From contig OY856409.1 in NCBI GenBank assembly GCA_963693085.1, positions 1,539,978,072 through 1,540,042,071 on the forward strand: a DNA stretch of 64,000 bases, written 5' to 3'. The notes beneath the pieces were generated by a model that had not been told where the DNA came from, did no database searches, and saw nothing but the letters and a program-made list of their open reading frames with translations. This stretch comes from Alisma plantago-aquatica (Eukaryota; Streptophyta; Magnoliopsida; Alismatales; Alismataceae). Of this stretch, positions 1 through 12,072 are shown in pieces. Every line of letters starts with the position of its first letter. The stretch's first letter is position 1. The position numbers and the translations under genes are program-made.

Positions 1-193
1 TGTATTCCTCTTGGTGAAAGAAAATTCACATGCATAAAAAGGCACAGAGATATATATAGGCTTGAGGCCTTGCAGCTTAAGGAACTGGTTTGCTCAGAAT
101 ATTTCAACCAATGCACAAAGATCAACCACAGCATTGCAGAAGTTGTTTGCTAGGATGTAACATTGTGATCAAACTAATCACATTAAAAACTTC
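1..193. repeat. Left copy of a diverged repeat unit (second copy 5047-5250)
   Basis: Bases 1-65 closely match 5053-5115: both begin tgtattcct, share aaaattcacatgcata and end in a tatatatagg motif. Weaker similarity continues leftward and rightward in both copies. Removing the LINE at 209-5046 puts the copies about 200 bp apart, so the LINE landed inside a short tandem duplication. No coding function is recognised. Confidence 0.5.
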
Positions 194-236
194 CCAACAT
201 GTATTCCTCTCATCATCATCATCATCATCAACTAAG

Positions 237-2950
237 CCTCAATCCCAACTATGTTGGGGTCGGCTACATAGATCCTTCTTTTCCATTTAGCTCTATCATG
301 GGTCATATTGTGATTGAGATGTAGAGATTCAAAATTTCTCTTTATAAGCTCTTCCCATGTTAATTTAGGCCTTCCTCTTCTTCTATTAATTGTGTTTGCC
401 TCAATAGTATTGCTTCGTCAAGGCGCATTAGTCGGTCTGCGTTGCACATGTCCATACCATCTGAGTCGGCCCTCGCAACTTGTCCCCAATGCTCGCCACC
501 CCCACTTCATTTCTGATATAGTCATTTCTCAAACGATCTTTTCTTGTCTTCCCACACATCCATCTCAACATACACATTTCAGCCACGTTCATCTTGTCAA
601 GTCCTTGTTTCATCACCCGCCCAACATTCACTCCCATAAAGCATGGCTGGCCGTATAGCAGTTTTATAAAACTTGCTTTTTAGTCTAAGAGGGATCTTCC
701 GATCACATAATACTCCAGTTGCACTCCTCCATTTCAACCATCCTGCAGTGATCCTATGACAAACGTCATTTTGGGCATCCTCATCTGTTTGAATGATAGA
801 GCCCAGGTAACGAAATTTATCACATTTTGGTATATCTACTCTGTCCAACTCGGCTTCACCATTCACACTGCGGGATTGGCTGAAATTGCAATGCATATAC
901 TCAGTTTTGTTCCTACTAATCATCAATCCATTTGATTCCAGTGCGTTTCTCCAAAGTTCAACTTTATCATTCAAACCATCTTTAGTTTCGTCAATCAATT
1001 CAATATCATCAGCAAATAACATACACCAAGGAACATCATCCTGAACATTCTTTGTCAACTCGTCCATAACAAGAACGAACAAATTTGGACTGTGTCGATC
1101 ATTGGTGCACCTGAACTGTGATGGGAAATGTTAGTGTCTCTCCTCCATGAGTCTTCACACTTGCAGTAGAGCTACCGTAATGTCTTTAATCAAGTCAATG
1201 TATTGGATTGGCACACCTTTTTCCTCAAAACCATCCACAAATACTTCTCTGGGTACTCGATCATAAGCCTTTTCCAAATCGATAGAAACCATGTGAAGAT
1301 CTATTTTTCTTTCCCTATACTGCTCCATAAGTCTCCTTATCAGAAAAATAGCATCTGTTGATGAATCTACCAGGCATGAAACCAAATTGGTTGTTTGATA
1401 TCTATGTTATAGATCTTAGCCTCTGCTCAATAATCCTCTCTCAAAGCTTCATTGTATGACTCATCAGCTTGATACCTCCGTAGTTTGTGCAGCTCTGAAC
1501 ATCGCCTTTGTTCTAGTAGATGGGGACTATAGTACTATTTCTCCACTCATCCGGCATCTTCTTTGTCTTCATGATCTTGTTATATAAATTTGTTAACCAC
1601 AACTCCTTCATCCCCCATACTCTTCCATACATCGATGGAAATACTGTCTTGTCAGCGTGCCTTTCTCATTTTCATCTTTTTCAAGGCATTCTTGACCTCA
1701 AAATGTGAAACTCGTCGTGTGTAAATAATATCTTTTGTATCCCTGTCACACGAGTCTCTAACATTATTTACAGTATCTCCATTGAAAAGCTTATGGAAGT
1801 AATTTCTCCATTGGTTCTTGATATCATCATCCTTTACCAGCACTCCACCATCTTCATTCGTGATGCATTTTACTTGACTCAAGTCTCTTCCTTGCCTTTC
1901 TCTTATACGAGCCATTTTATATATATCTTTTTCCCCTTCTCTAGGGTCCAGCTTCTTATAAATATCATCAAAGTATCTAGACCTTGCCTCCTGAACAAGA
2001 GAACAACCTTTTTGCTTCTTTCTTTGCTTGCTTGTATCTCTGGAACGTTGCATCATCTCAAGATTTGGGCAAGCTCCTATAGATCTCCCTTTTCAGTTTA
2101 ATAGCCTTCTGTACTTCATCATTCCACCACCAAGTCTCTTTTTCTGGAGGCCCACAACCCTTGGACTCCCCCAAAATCTCTTCGGCAGTTTTTGTTATGC
2201 AGGAGCTCATGTTATGCCACATAGTGTTGACATCAGACTCTAAGTTCCAAGTTCCCTCCTTAATGAGTTTATCATGAAAAGTCAATTTCTTTTCTCCTTT
2301 AAGATTCCACCACTTGATCCTGCTACCTTGATTTTTGTTATGCTTTCCTTTATTGATCTTCATGTTAATATCCAAAACCACCAACCTATGTTGTGTCGTG
2401 AGTTCTTCGCCAGGAATCACTTTACAATCCTTGCATACTTTACAATCCTCCCGCCTTGTAAGGAGGTAATCAATTTGGCTACAATTGTGTCCACTCTTGA
2501 ACGTAATCTTATGAGATTCTCATTTCTTGAAATAGGTGTTTCCCAAAATCATATCATATGCAACTGCAAAACCTAATATCCTCTCGCCTTCTCCGTTTCT
2601 ACTGTCATATCCAAAACCCCTATGAACTCTCTCATATCCATCATTGCTACTCCCCATATAACCATTTAAATCACTCTCAATAATGATTTTCTCCTCTGTC
2701 AGTATTCCTTGCATCAATTCATCCATGTTATCTCAAAAATCCTTCTTAGCCTCCTCGCTAAGGCCAACTTGGGGGGCATAAGCGCGAATAATGTTAAAAA
2801 TCTTTCCCCCAAGAACGACCTTGGTAGCTATGATTCTATCACGCATCCTAGTGATCTTGACAACATCATCCTTCAACATCTATCAACAATAATACCTACG
2901 CCATTTCTATGTTTATCAATGCATGTATACCAGATTTTGTATCATGTGTT
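237..2950 (-). pseudogene. RTE LINE endonuclease (C-terminal part) and reverse transcriptase, broken
   Basis: Minus-strand fragments in several frames form one decayed polyprotein. 2520-2950 carries the apurinic-endonuclease-like segment (NGVGI, then DLNGYMG and GFGYDSRNGEG). 2058-2420 and 1652-2056 are the linker and fingers. 1155-1385 has [15 protein letters not shown] (RT motif with the first catalytic Asp). 597-1082 has the FADD catalytic pair followed by ECW. 428-637 has LRWMCGKTRKDRLRN, the conserved C-terminal segment. Several frameshifts and stops separate them. The family reverse-transcribes its own RNA at a nicked target; this copy cannot. Confidence 0.88.
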
Positions 2951-3280
2951 TGTTGACCTAGAGGTTATACATTGCCTATATTTTGATAATGACTTAACCA
3001 TTCCATTCATATATATCTAATATGTGTATTAAAGATTGATTTCAGGTATTAGGTACATTAAAAGGATCTCAAATCCAAAACCCTAGATTGACTCTAGTTC
3101 AAGTCAAAAAGCTACAAGTGTGCTTTTGTGGAAATCTATGTAAATGACCTTAGAACATATTTGTAATCACTTGTAATGATGAATTGACTTGTAACTAAGG
3201 TGAGAAAACTGATTGGGACATAAAACACCAATGTTAGATCACTTTAGATGCATATTCAAAAATTGACATCAGGTTGTCAA

Positions 3281-3510
3281 TCGGTCGAGTTTGTCCCCAG
3301 GACAAACTCGACCGATCCATCTTGGTCAATTTTCTGGAGATAGCATCGGTCGAGTTGTGGTTACACAGAACTCGACCGATCAAGTGCCTGACCAAAACGA
3401 TCTTTAGTGATCGGTCGAGTTTCCCCAGGACAAACTCGACCGACCGTTTGAATATCGGTTTTGTCTTTTACTTGATCGGTCGAGTTAACTTTATTGAAAC
3501 TTGACTGATT
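3281..3510. repeat. Four stem-loop units at 64-65 bp period in the solo LTR U3
   Basis: Four times, atcggtcgagtt is followed within about 36 bp by its reverse complement aactcgaccgat: 3281-3317, 3345-3380, 3409-3443 and 3474-3510 (the last arm is degenerate). The unit starts are 64, 64 and 65 bp apart. The array lies 135-365 bp upstream of the LTR TATA box, where retrotransposon enhancers usually sit. A regulatory role is inferred from position only. Confidence 0.8.
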
Positions 3511-3644
3511 GCACTGTACGGAATTTGCAAAAAAAAGCGATGTGACCGTAGGTGGGTTATTTGATCGAAAATAGAGACGTTTTCTTGAAGGAAAACAGCT
3601 ATATTTCGACCCAAGAGTTCACCTAACTCAAAGCAACACCCTCA

Positions 3645-3654
3645 GCTATATATA
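3645..3654 (+). promoter_or_regulatory. TATA box of the solo LTR
   Basis: ctatatatag sits downstream of the stem-loop array and about 800 bp before the LTR end, as expected for the U3/R boundary of a plant LTR. It supports plus orientation. Confidence 0.5.
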
Positions 3655-4452
3655 GAACACTTGGAGTTCATTTCAAGGCTACTCATTCATTGCAAACTTA
3701 GTCCTAGTATAGCTGAGAGTGTTCTAAGCCTTTGATCCCCTTTCTCTCTCTACCTTCAAGTCAAATTCATGAGTATGAGTGAGATAGGTTCCTGTGTAAG
3801 AGAGCTACTCCCTGTATTGTTGTAAAGCTCTCCTCCTCCATCTTCCAACCTCAATTCCTTTTGAAGTCAAGTTGAAGATCCCTCTCCAAGTGAAGGAGAA
3901 GGAGGTGTTGTTCTTCAAGATTGAAGAAGGCAAGCTGCTCTAAGTCTCCAAGTGAAGGAGATAGGTGCTCCAGATCTCCGAGTGAAGGAGAGAAGCAAGG
4001 CAGCGCTCCCTTGAAGGCAGAAGACTTGAAGAAAGGAGTGGGTAAGTCCATGTTGATGGCTGAAGACTCCATGGTTCAAGTGGGTAAGCTCCTACTATAG
4101 GTTGAAGATCTTTTCTTGAGGTACTAAGCCCTTGGATGTGTGGTTGTTGTGTCTTGTAATCTTATTGTGGAATATAAGAGTACCAAGATTGCAAATCCTA
4201 GAGACTAACCCACTCTAGGTAGTGGACTGACATTGTTCCTAAGTTTAGGACATGGAACCACTCTATACCACCTGTCCAAGTGCTTGTTTTTCACTATCTC
4301 TCATCCTTGCTATGTATGTTAGATTAAGACATCAAATTGCTACTTGTTTAAGCTTTTTCAAATATATAATTTGGTGGTCTAATTTATCTTGTGAAAATTT
4401 GTGAAGCTCTATTCAACCCCCCCCTTCTAGAGCCCATTGATCCAACAATGCC

Positions 4453-4613
4453 TCCAATCTCTCTACAACGTTCTCATGTCCACTTAGTTTCCTGCAAGCA
4501 AGCTATATTGACTTTTCTTCTCATCATGGTATCTACTATCTCCAAAGATTTTCCTGTCAAAGAGCCAATATTCCAATATCCAACTCTAATCCTTTTTTCT
4601 TAGACTTGCATCT
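4453..4613 (-). pseudogene. RTE LINE endonuclease N-terminus, separated by the LTR insertion
   Basis: On the minus strand this reads GYWNIGSLTGKSLEIVDTM followed by CLQETKW and a stop, the standard start of the RTE endonuclease domain (WN-IGTLTGK ... LQETKW). The remainder of the domain resumes at 2950 with an YKIWYT-like segment, which shows that the intervening 1.5 kb LTR was inserted into the endonuclease coding region. Confidence 0.8.
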
Positions 4614-4640
4614 TTGCCTGCCTTCATCGAAATTGTTGCC

Positions 4641-4885
4641 CTTGCACATTTTTCACTACATTCGGGCAATGATGCTACGGGACTAGCTTCTTTACCCACA
4701 CCCGTCCAAGATGTGGAAATCCTTGCACATTTTTCACTACATCCGGGCGATGATGCAGTGGGACTAGCTTCTTTACCCACACCCGTCCAAGATGTGGAAA
4801 CCCTTGCTTGTCCTTCAACACAACCGGGAGTTGCTGTGTCGAAACCCCTTACATATTTATCACTGCACCCGGGTGCCAATGTAGC
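4641..4885. repeat. 81 bp degenerate repeats in the LINE-1 leader
   Basis: cttgcacatttttcactaca recurs at 4641 and 4722, and a more diverged copy begins at 4803. The spacing is 81 bp, a multiple of three, so on either strand the repeats keep frame (27-residue units). They lie between the LINE 5' end and the endonuclease start. Confidence 0.7.
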
Positions 4886-5046
4886 GTGTCGCTAAGTAGG
4901 GACGCTTCAATAAATCTTTTATAAGGATCCATGTCATAGAAAGAATGACAGTTTTTATGGATGGCTGTCAACCTACCACCAACCCTCCTTTACCCGGGCT
5001 TGGGACTAGCTACATTTGCACAAAATATGAAAACATAGGCGGAGTT

Positions 5047-5935
5047 CCAACATGTATTCCTTTCACTGAGAAAATTCACATGCATAACAATGCGTCGAGA
5101 TATATATAGGCTCGAGTTTGCATTGGCTAATTGTGACTGCCTTCATTAATCGATCTAATTTTACATTGGACCTTCGCAATTTGTAGGTTCCTGGGGTACA
5201 TTTCTTCCTTTGGAGTTCACACACCACTGCCGAAGTTGCAGGCTTGCAGCATAATGTCTCATCCATGTGTGACATGAACAAAAAGCAGAAAAGATCAAGA
5301 TCGTTTGCAAAAGAGCAACTTTGTATCCGTGAGTGGCATGAACATGTATCTTTGCAAAGAGTCATATATATCCACTCATGATTTGCATACTTGTATATGA
5401 ACGAATTAGCCGAGGATACAACGTAGCAGTAGCTATGGAGACCCTTGGGAGCTAAATACAAATTTGAAGCATCACGTGACATCATGGCCATTGAGGTGGA
5501 TGCCTTGGCACCGCCTAGTCAGCCAGTCGCCAAAGGCAGGACCGCCCAGGCTCCCAACAACCCTCTTAACAACAGGCTATTTTTGGGAGCCCGCATGGGC
5601 CTACTGGGTGCTCGCCTAGCACGCCTGGATCACCCACAAGCCTTGTGGGCGGCCACTTTATTTGAAGCCAGACCCATTAAGGCATTAACTTATTTTGCTT
5701 TCTTAATCCTCGACATAGCGTGACCATCCGACTTCCTTTCCCCTATTCCTTTCCTGCTTGTGCGACGCCAACATGCGTCGGTGGTCCCTACACCAACAGT
5801 CAGTGACCGCTCTCCCTTCCATTGCCTTCGACGGTCAATCAAGGAGGAGTCTCATCCCCTTCCTCGTACTCCCTCTCATAACTCCTCTTCGACAAGCAAG
5901 CACCCCAGTTGCCATAGTCACAATATACTCTTGAC
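5047..5935. other. Right copy of the edge repeat plus unidentified sequence with a 142-codon minus ORF
   Basis: 5047-5250 is the second copy of the repeat seen at the window start. A minus ORF at 5063-5491 contains a stretch reading ELQRKKCTPGTYKLRRSN that looks protein-like, but I do not recognise it and it overlaps the repeat. 5505-5660 is a GC-richer patch with cgcctag-type motifs resembling the subterminal parts of hAT elements at 55.0 and 60.4 kb, possibly a decayed relative. No gene is supported. Confidence 0.3.
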
Positions 5936-6590
5936 TTTTTGAAAAACTGACGTTTAAAACGTAATTTTTTTCCTAGACGTATGAAACTTCCGAATAAATC
6001 CCAATTCCTGAATATTATGTTTTATTCTCGTATTATTCACGAACTACTCACTTCTATAAAAAATCGCATTTTATAGGATCTTTTCCAGTATTATACTGAT
6101 TAAGGCTACAACTTAGTTTACTTTGAGTACATATATATGAGTGTATATGTATATGCATATATGTGTGTATGTAATATATGTATGTATATGCAAGTAATCG
6201 TTATAGATATTTGTATGCAATATATATATATATATGTATATTTATATGTGCATAACATATATATACATATATCTGTATGCAATATATGTATATATCCTCT
6301 GAATTTTTTCTGACTTTTTCCCAAATAGTTGGCCGTACTTTTACCGTATGTTGACCAATTTTATCCAAGTTTTGCGCATAATTTCCGAATTCAAAAATTT
6401 TCAACTCAAGCGAACGTATCCCATATACCGAATTTGTGACTATGCTTGTCTCTACCTGTTCTACGTCTACGTATGTCAGTCCATGTCTACGCCTACAGTT
6501 TTGTCGACTCTTTGTGATGGAAGGAGATATTTAACATGTGATACCTATTAGGGAGTTTCCATTACGCTTCCTTACGTTGGTGAACGATCA
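5936..6590. other. AT-rich interval with possible decayed inverted-repeat element
   Basis: An imperfect inverted similarity links aaaaactgacgtttaaaacg near 5942 with the reverse complement of tacgcctacagtttt near 6490; both ends are rich in acgta motifs. The middle (6120-6300) is a degenerate TA/TG microsatellite. This could be an old non-autonomous hAT, but no convincing target duplication was found. Confidence 0.25.
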
Positions 6591-6719
6591 ATCAAGAAAA
6601 TCTAAATCCAAAGACCTCGGGGAGCCCTTTCTTGTCTTCTTCTTTTATGAATAGGAATAAAAAGGTTAATGAAATATTCATTCTTATCTTTATGGATGGA
6701 AATATGGATATTGGACTAA

Positions 6720-9240
6720 ACCAACGCACAAGAACAAGCTGCAATGTGCATTTAGTGGGCAAGTTAGCAATAGAGGGATCAACATATTAAATCAGCACAT
6801 CATTTGTGGTTTCCAAATTTTGTGAAATATTCTAGGACCACTCGAGCAATCTATGATGATTTGAAGGAGTACAAAGAATATACTAGGAAGTGCAGAGTTG
6901 ATACAAATTTTAATGACAATGTTGTTAACATAGATAGTTTGTTAACCCTATTGGCACTTCAAGCCTGAGTTTCAAAGGTAAAAGCATTGTGAAGGTTCTC
7001 TTGATGCTTTTTTGTGCCTAGCCCCGTCGAAGTTGTAGCCCAAAGGAAAGCATGTGGCAAAGCAAGGAAGACGATTGAATCTGCCTACAAAAGGAGGCAT
7101 GCAAGTAGCCCATGATAGCATAGTCGCTTGGTTCTACAAAGCAGGTATACCTTTTAATGTGGTTGACAACACTTCTTCTGAACTCATGCTAGAAGTAATG
7201 GGACAATATGGTAGAGGATCGGTGCCACCCTACTTACCATTAAATCAAGTTGCTCCTCTTGGAGATGCAATACGCACAGACTAAGGAGCTAGAGAGAGAG
7301 AGCATGAGAAACAATAACATCTGATGGTTGGTCTGATAGGAGAAAGAGAGAGTTAATTAATTTTTTCACTAACACTCCTAAAGGCATTTTTATTTGTACT
7401 CCATTGATGCTACTTTTGCAACTGATACATATGAATACATGTATATTGTACTTGATGAGGCAATAGCTGAAAATGGTCCAAAGTCATTACAGACAATGCC
7501 ACTAATTACGCGAGTGCATGTAAGAAACTGATGCTCAAGTGAAAACATCTATTTTGAGCCCTTGTGATGCACACTATGTGGAGTTGATGCTTGAAGACAA
7601 ACGGGAAGCTACGTAAGTTTGTTCCTATACCCAGAAAGGCTACGAAGGTGACTACTTACATCTACCAGCATACACGTCATGATGGTTTTATCAAGAAAAG
7701 TACATGAAAAATAGAGATTGTGTGTCCTACAACTAATTGTTTTCCACTTCATTTTTAATTTTGTGGAGCATACTTGGTCATAGAGACATAATTTGCTTTG
7801 TTGAATTCTACTGCATGGGAGCAAACAGTTGGACAAAGACCATTGCAAGGAAAAAAGCCTCAACTATTGTACATTTTAGAACTTTGTACACGACTTACTT
7901 AGAGTTTCTCAACCCCTAATGCTGATTTTGAGGCTTGTGGGTGTTGATGAAAAGCCTCCCATGGGATGCATTGCTACATCTATTAAGAGGGCAAAATATA
8001 AAATCATGTTGAATTTTTCCGATAGGGAAAGAGATCGTATAGTTGAGCAAAGATGGGCATATCAAATGAGTCGCCCCCTATATGGTGTAGGGTTCTTGTT
8101 AATTTCCTTTTTCACTATGATGCTAGAGTTAGCAGGACCTGAACCTTGGCAGTTACGATTTTGACTTTGTTAATTGTTTAGTGAAGATGGTTGACGATTC
8201 TTCAAACAAGACAAAGTATCTGATGAACTAGCCTGTATTGGTCTGGACATCACCGACCTTCGGTAAAAGAAAGAAGAGGCCTTCTTTCGAAAATTTTGTA
8301 TAAGTTTTCATTTGAATTGATTTTGTCGGTCGACGGCATGTCAGCCCTATCCGTACCCACCAGGTTCCCCAGGTAAACCAAATTCATGATCAATCAGATG
8401 CCCAGGTTCTAACTTTCTTAGAATCTGGCAGTGAGCTAGATTGGTATAAGGAGGGTGGCGGGATTTTTGGCAAGGACATTGACATTCATCATAAGACATT
8501 GAAAACATTATGTTGGTTATGGAATTTGTATAATATATGTGAACATTTCTTCTAACGATAAAAATGTATTCTCTTTAGTTTCTTAGAGGGATGCATATTG
8601 GGGGCAAACACCATCACTTCAAAGGATGGTGAAGTGTATTCTTGGCATGTGTTTTACCTCTTCTGCAGAGAGGACATGGAGCACATTTGACTTTGTAAGT
8701 GATACACAAAGTTATATTTACGTACGAATTATGACTTATGATGTACACATGTAGTTGCATTAGAATAGATTACAATGACACGTCAGAAAAGACGTAGATT
8801 AACACAAAGAGGAGGAACATGTTAGAGGTTCAAAGAATGGACAAGCTTGTTTACATTTAGTACAATCGAAAGCTGATGAAAGGTTCAAGTGAATATAGAA
8901 TTTAGAAAAGAGTTATGATCCTATAGCTCTGGCTGAATTAAATTGGGACAGTGAACAGATGACAAGTGCTCCAGAAGATCTCGTTGTTGTTGAAGTTGTT
9001 AAATAAAGCCAAGTAGATATTGCCAATGTGTGCTACTAACTATTGTGTTGGGCCAAGTAGGACAAGAAGATCATATGGGACTAGCAGAGCTCCCAAGGGA
9101 ACTTAGTGATTAAGATGATGATGTTCAAGAAGAGGAGCAAGTAATGGATGAGGATGTCAGACTAGATAAAGATGATGAAGGTGGTGATGAAGAGGGTATC
9201 CAGAAGACAATGATGGAGATCCATTTGAGTTTTAGACTCT
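6720..9240 (+). pseudogene. Decayed hAT-superfamily transposase gene
   Basis: Plus-strand fragments in order resemble plant hAT transposases. 6737-6815 reads like a BED zinc finger (QCAFSGQVSNRGINILNQH pattern). 7054-7284 has AHDSIVAWFYKAGIPFNVV, the start of the DUF659 region. 7500-7610 has the decayed catalytic-region segment around MHTMW. 7919-8164 has VGVDEKPPMGCIATSIKRAK and RWAYQMSRPLYGVGFLL, the conserved post-catalytic block. About 8930-9230 is the acidic C-terminal tail ending in a stop. Frameshifts and stops are numerous, so it is inactive. It is the only hAT transposase remnant seen among many non-autonomous hAT elements here. Confidence 0.8.
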
Positions 9241-10310
9241 TTTTTTTGCATTTATGTGATTGAGTTTGATTCTAGTATAGTACTTCATTAGTACTAACAG
9301 CATAGTGTTATATTTTGATTCATTGTTATCATAGTACTTCAGTGGAACTATGGAGTGTCTTGCACTTTTATGATTTATCGATGACTCATAGCTTTTTAAT
9401 TTTACAATATTTGAACTGTGTACAAGGAAGAAAATGTCCGACTTCGGTGTTGTTTCGGGAGCCACAGAAATATAGAAATTTCGAAGACCAAATGTTGAAT
9501 TATTTAGTGAAATGTTACTGGAACGATCTGCTAGTGTAAATCTACTCAAATATGCAATAATATTTCATATTGGATATGTGAGGTGAGGCTCCTCATATGT
9601 GAGTGAAGGAAGCTGAACGATTTTGATGGGGAGGTCGATTAAATGGCAAAATGAATGGATTAACTCGTTATAGTTTGCAAGCACAATATATAGACTTAAA
9701 GACACAAATTTGTGGAAACATAACACGACCTAGGATGGTAGGATGTCTAGGTAGGACGACAGGACGTAGTACATCAACAATGTTGTAGTGGTATGTGAGT
9801 AATGGGGAAACATGAGACAGCAATGGTTTATCTATCTAGTTGAACCATGATGGTTGTCATCCTCCTTATTGATTATACCTATCAACATATTGGCTCCAGT
9901 CTATTTTGTTTTATACCAACATATATGTGTCACTGGTTAATCTCTCTATATGCCTACTAGTGATACAATGCATACTCATGTATTAACTCAAGCTTTGTTC
10001 TTAGTCGTGTGGTTTTGTAGCTAGAGCCTATAGGAGGCAACCATGTAGCTAGAGGTGTGATTGATAATGGCATATATACAAAATATCTTGATAGTCATGC
10101 TAATTTTGCGCACTAGTAACATAAATCATGCGAACTCAAAAATGAAAGTTAGTGGGTCATCATAGCCATAGATATCACTCCCATACACATTTTTAAATAT
10201 TTCCTATGTAAATTTTGTATAGAAGTCGGAGAAATAGGAGAGTGAGGTATAATTAGGCTAGGAAGAAAAGAAACATAACTTAGATTGCCCCTAACAAGCC
10301 CAAGGAATCA
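9241..10310. other. No recognisable feature
   Basis: AT-rich sequence following the transposase remnant. Short open frames near 9232-9549 occur on both strands over the same bases and look like chance. The 3' part of the old hAT element may extend here, but I could not find its terminal repeat. Confidence 0.3.
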
Positions 10311-10314
10311 TATA

Positions 10315-10580
10315 ATAAAATCTGCAGACATTGTACCCCCGTTTCTCGAAATAATACATGTGATTCTGAAATTTTGTCGAAATGCAGACGAAATGGGCCC
10401 CCCTTTTCATCAAATTTACCCAATTTCATCGAAATTCGAAATAATCGTTGAAATTTATTTTTGTCTAGCGAAATTCCCTACGTATAGACATGTAAGGCCA
10501 TTTCTATGTCCGATGGTTGTCGGCATCAAAATAATTAGTGAAATTTCGTCAGTTTCGACGAAATTTGAACATTGACTGTG
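10315..10580 (-). mobile_element. Fragment of a hAT-like element related to hAT-A
   Basis: The interval is dense in cgaaattt motifs. Read on the minus strand from 10580, it starts CAATGTTCAAATTTCG and continues with GACATAGAAATG, matching the left end of hAT-A (14283: CATGGTTCAAAATTTC ... gacatagaaatg). Only one end is recognisable, so this is a truncated or rearranged copy in the opposite orientation. Confidence 0.5.
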
Positions 10581-11346
10581 TTATGTCTTTGTTTTCTTAA
10601 TTTCAATACTTAATATTTCAGGTAGTAAATTTTAAAGATTGACGAAGCACTACGTATGTCTTGCAACATTTTATTGATTCTAGTTTTATAAACTTATTGT
10701 TTGTCTCTTTTTGGTACTAAAAAGGTCTCATTTACTTATTGTTAATTTGTTATAGTGTTATTTTAGTACATTTGTGAGGGCTGGATAAGTAATACATACA
10801 TATACACATAGATATATAGATAACATAGTATAAATGAAACATACATATACTTATATATGCATAATATTGTGCTTAAAATAAAACAATGTGTGGGCACCCG
10901 AGGAGCCCAGCCAAGGACAATCGCCGCATGGCCGCCTTGAAAAATATGTGACAACTCAACTCCAACCAAAGAGGTGAGTATTACTAATAGGGTTTAGTTC
11001 TACTGGAACTCTATTTTACAACAATATAACATCAGATTTCATTCTATAGCCCACGTGAGAGAACTTCACTAAACATAACAAAAATGAATAAACATAACAA
11101 AAATGATCAAAGAAATGGATAGCACTACAAAGTACAAACCACACTCAACAGGTCCCAAGACTTGTTGGTTCCACAAGGCATGAGTTGAACACTCATATGT
11201 TGAGACTTCTTGATTCCACACGGCACAAGTTGAAAGCGACTGTGGGCATCAGGTTTCAGTCCCATTAATGGTGAAACCGTAAGTCCCAATGTGGTACTTG
11301 ACTAGTATATGGCTACATCAAGTTGCTAGTGGTCAACCCGGTACAA
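10581..11346. other. No recognisable feature
   Basis: AT-rich sequence with a TA/CA-rich patch at 10790-10870. Minus ORF 10763-10969 is low complexity. No gene or element end is supported. Confidence 0.3.
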
Positions 11347-12072
11347 GTCCCGAGCTTGGTATTAAAAAAACTCGGCTTGAGGCTCTCAAGGCTCACGCCT
11401 CGAGGCAAGGCTATCCCGTTTGCGCCTCGAGGTTATACATCGGCCTCATGGATTGAGGCTCACCTGAAAACATTGAGGCTCTAAGGTTTAGCTGAGGCAC
11501 AAGTTTCTATTCTAGAAGATATGTATTATGCTAGCCGTCGAATTTTCTACTAATAAGATTCTTACAAACACTTTATTCAGAATAAAATATATTTAGAGTT
11601 GTTATAGTATATTTTAACTCTTTTATTATTGAAAACTTGAAAGATCATTCTCTAAGTGACGTCTTTCAATCTTCATTGATAAATTTATCTTTGTTTGCTA
11701 CCTTCTTATTCACAACGTTGGTGAATTTCATCTCATTATCAACTAGTTTTGGATCCTTGTTCCTACTAATTCCAAATTCTATCTCAATATTTGTTTGTGA
11801 ATTACATATTTTGATCTAATAGTATAATTAATTGATATCTTATTGTTTTCTACGTATATTCTTCATTATCGTGGTCTTTAATCTCTTTTGTATTCTTCTT
11901 AAGTTTCACACATAATTTCTATTTTGTCCTAGTTTTGTTGGTACATCTATATTTATGTTGTAGACACAAATGCATAAACATAAATTATTTTAAAGATATA
12001 TCACTATATATATACAAATATGTATATAAATGTGTATTTTTATTTATTAAGATCACCTCAGCATATTTTGAG

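Larger units (their letters stand above)
2951..4447 (+). mobile_element. Solo LTR (copia-like), plus orientation, inside LINE-1
   Basis: The segment starts TGTTGACC and ends GATCCAACA (TGTTG/CAACA termini) and contains no retroviral genes, so it is a solo LTR. A TATA box (3645-3654) and a C-rich 3' end (attcaaccccccccttctag) before the terminal CAACA fix plus orientation and resemble copia LTRs. LINE endonuclease sequence resumes on both sides. A clean 5 bp target duplication is not visible: the flanks are gtgtt on the left and atgcc on the right. The most likely origin is LTR-LTR recombination that removed the internal region. Confidence 0.72.
209..5046 (-). mobile_element. Near full-length RTE-clade LINE (LINE-1), interrupted by a solo LTR
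   Basis: Non-LTR retrotransposon read on the minus strand. From its 5' end (right): a leader with 81 bp repeats (4614-5046), endonuclease N-terminus with an LQETKW motif (about 4453-4610), then a foreign LTR (2951-4447), the rest of the endonuclease with NGVGI and DLNGYMG motifs (2520-2950), reverse transcriptase with [14 protein letters not shown] and FADDIELID motifs (597-1385), and a 3' tail of GAT/ATG triplets (211-232), typical of plant RTE elements. Without the LTR it is about 3.3 kb, the usual RTE length. The direct repeat ccaacatgtattcct (194-208 and 5047-5061) is a 15 bp target-site duplication. The reading frame is broken many times, so the copy is inactive. Confidence 0.88.

Noticed and set aside
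3281..3510. CRISPR-like regularly spaced repeats
   Set aside because: Only four palindromic units inside a plant LTR, with related rather than unique spacers and no cas genes.
5936..6590. hAT-like element with acgta-rich ends
   Set aside because: End similarity is weak and no 8 bp duplication could be fixed; kept only as a low-confidence note.
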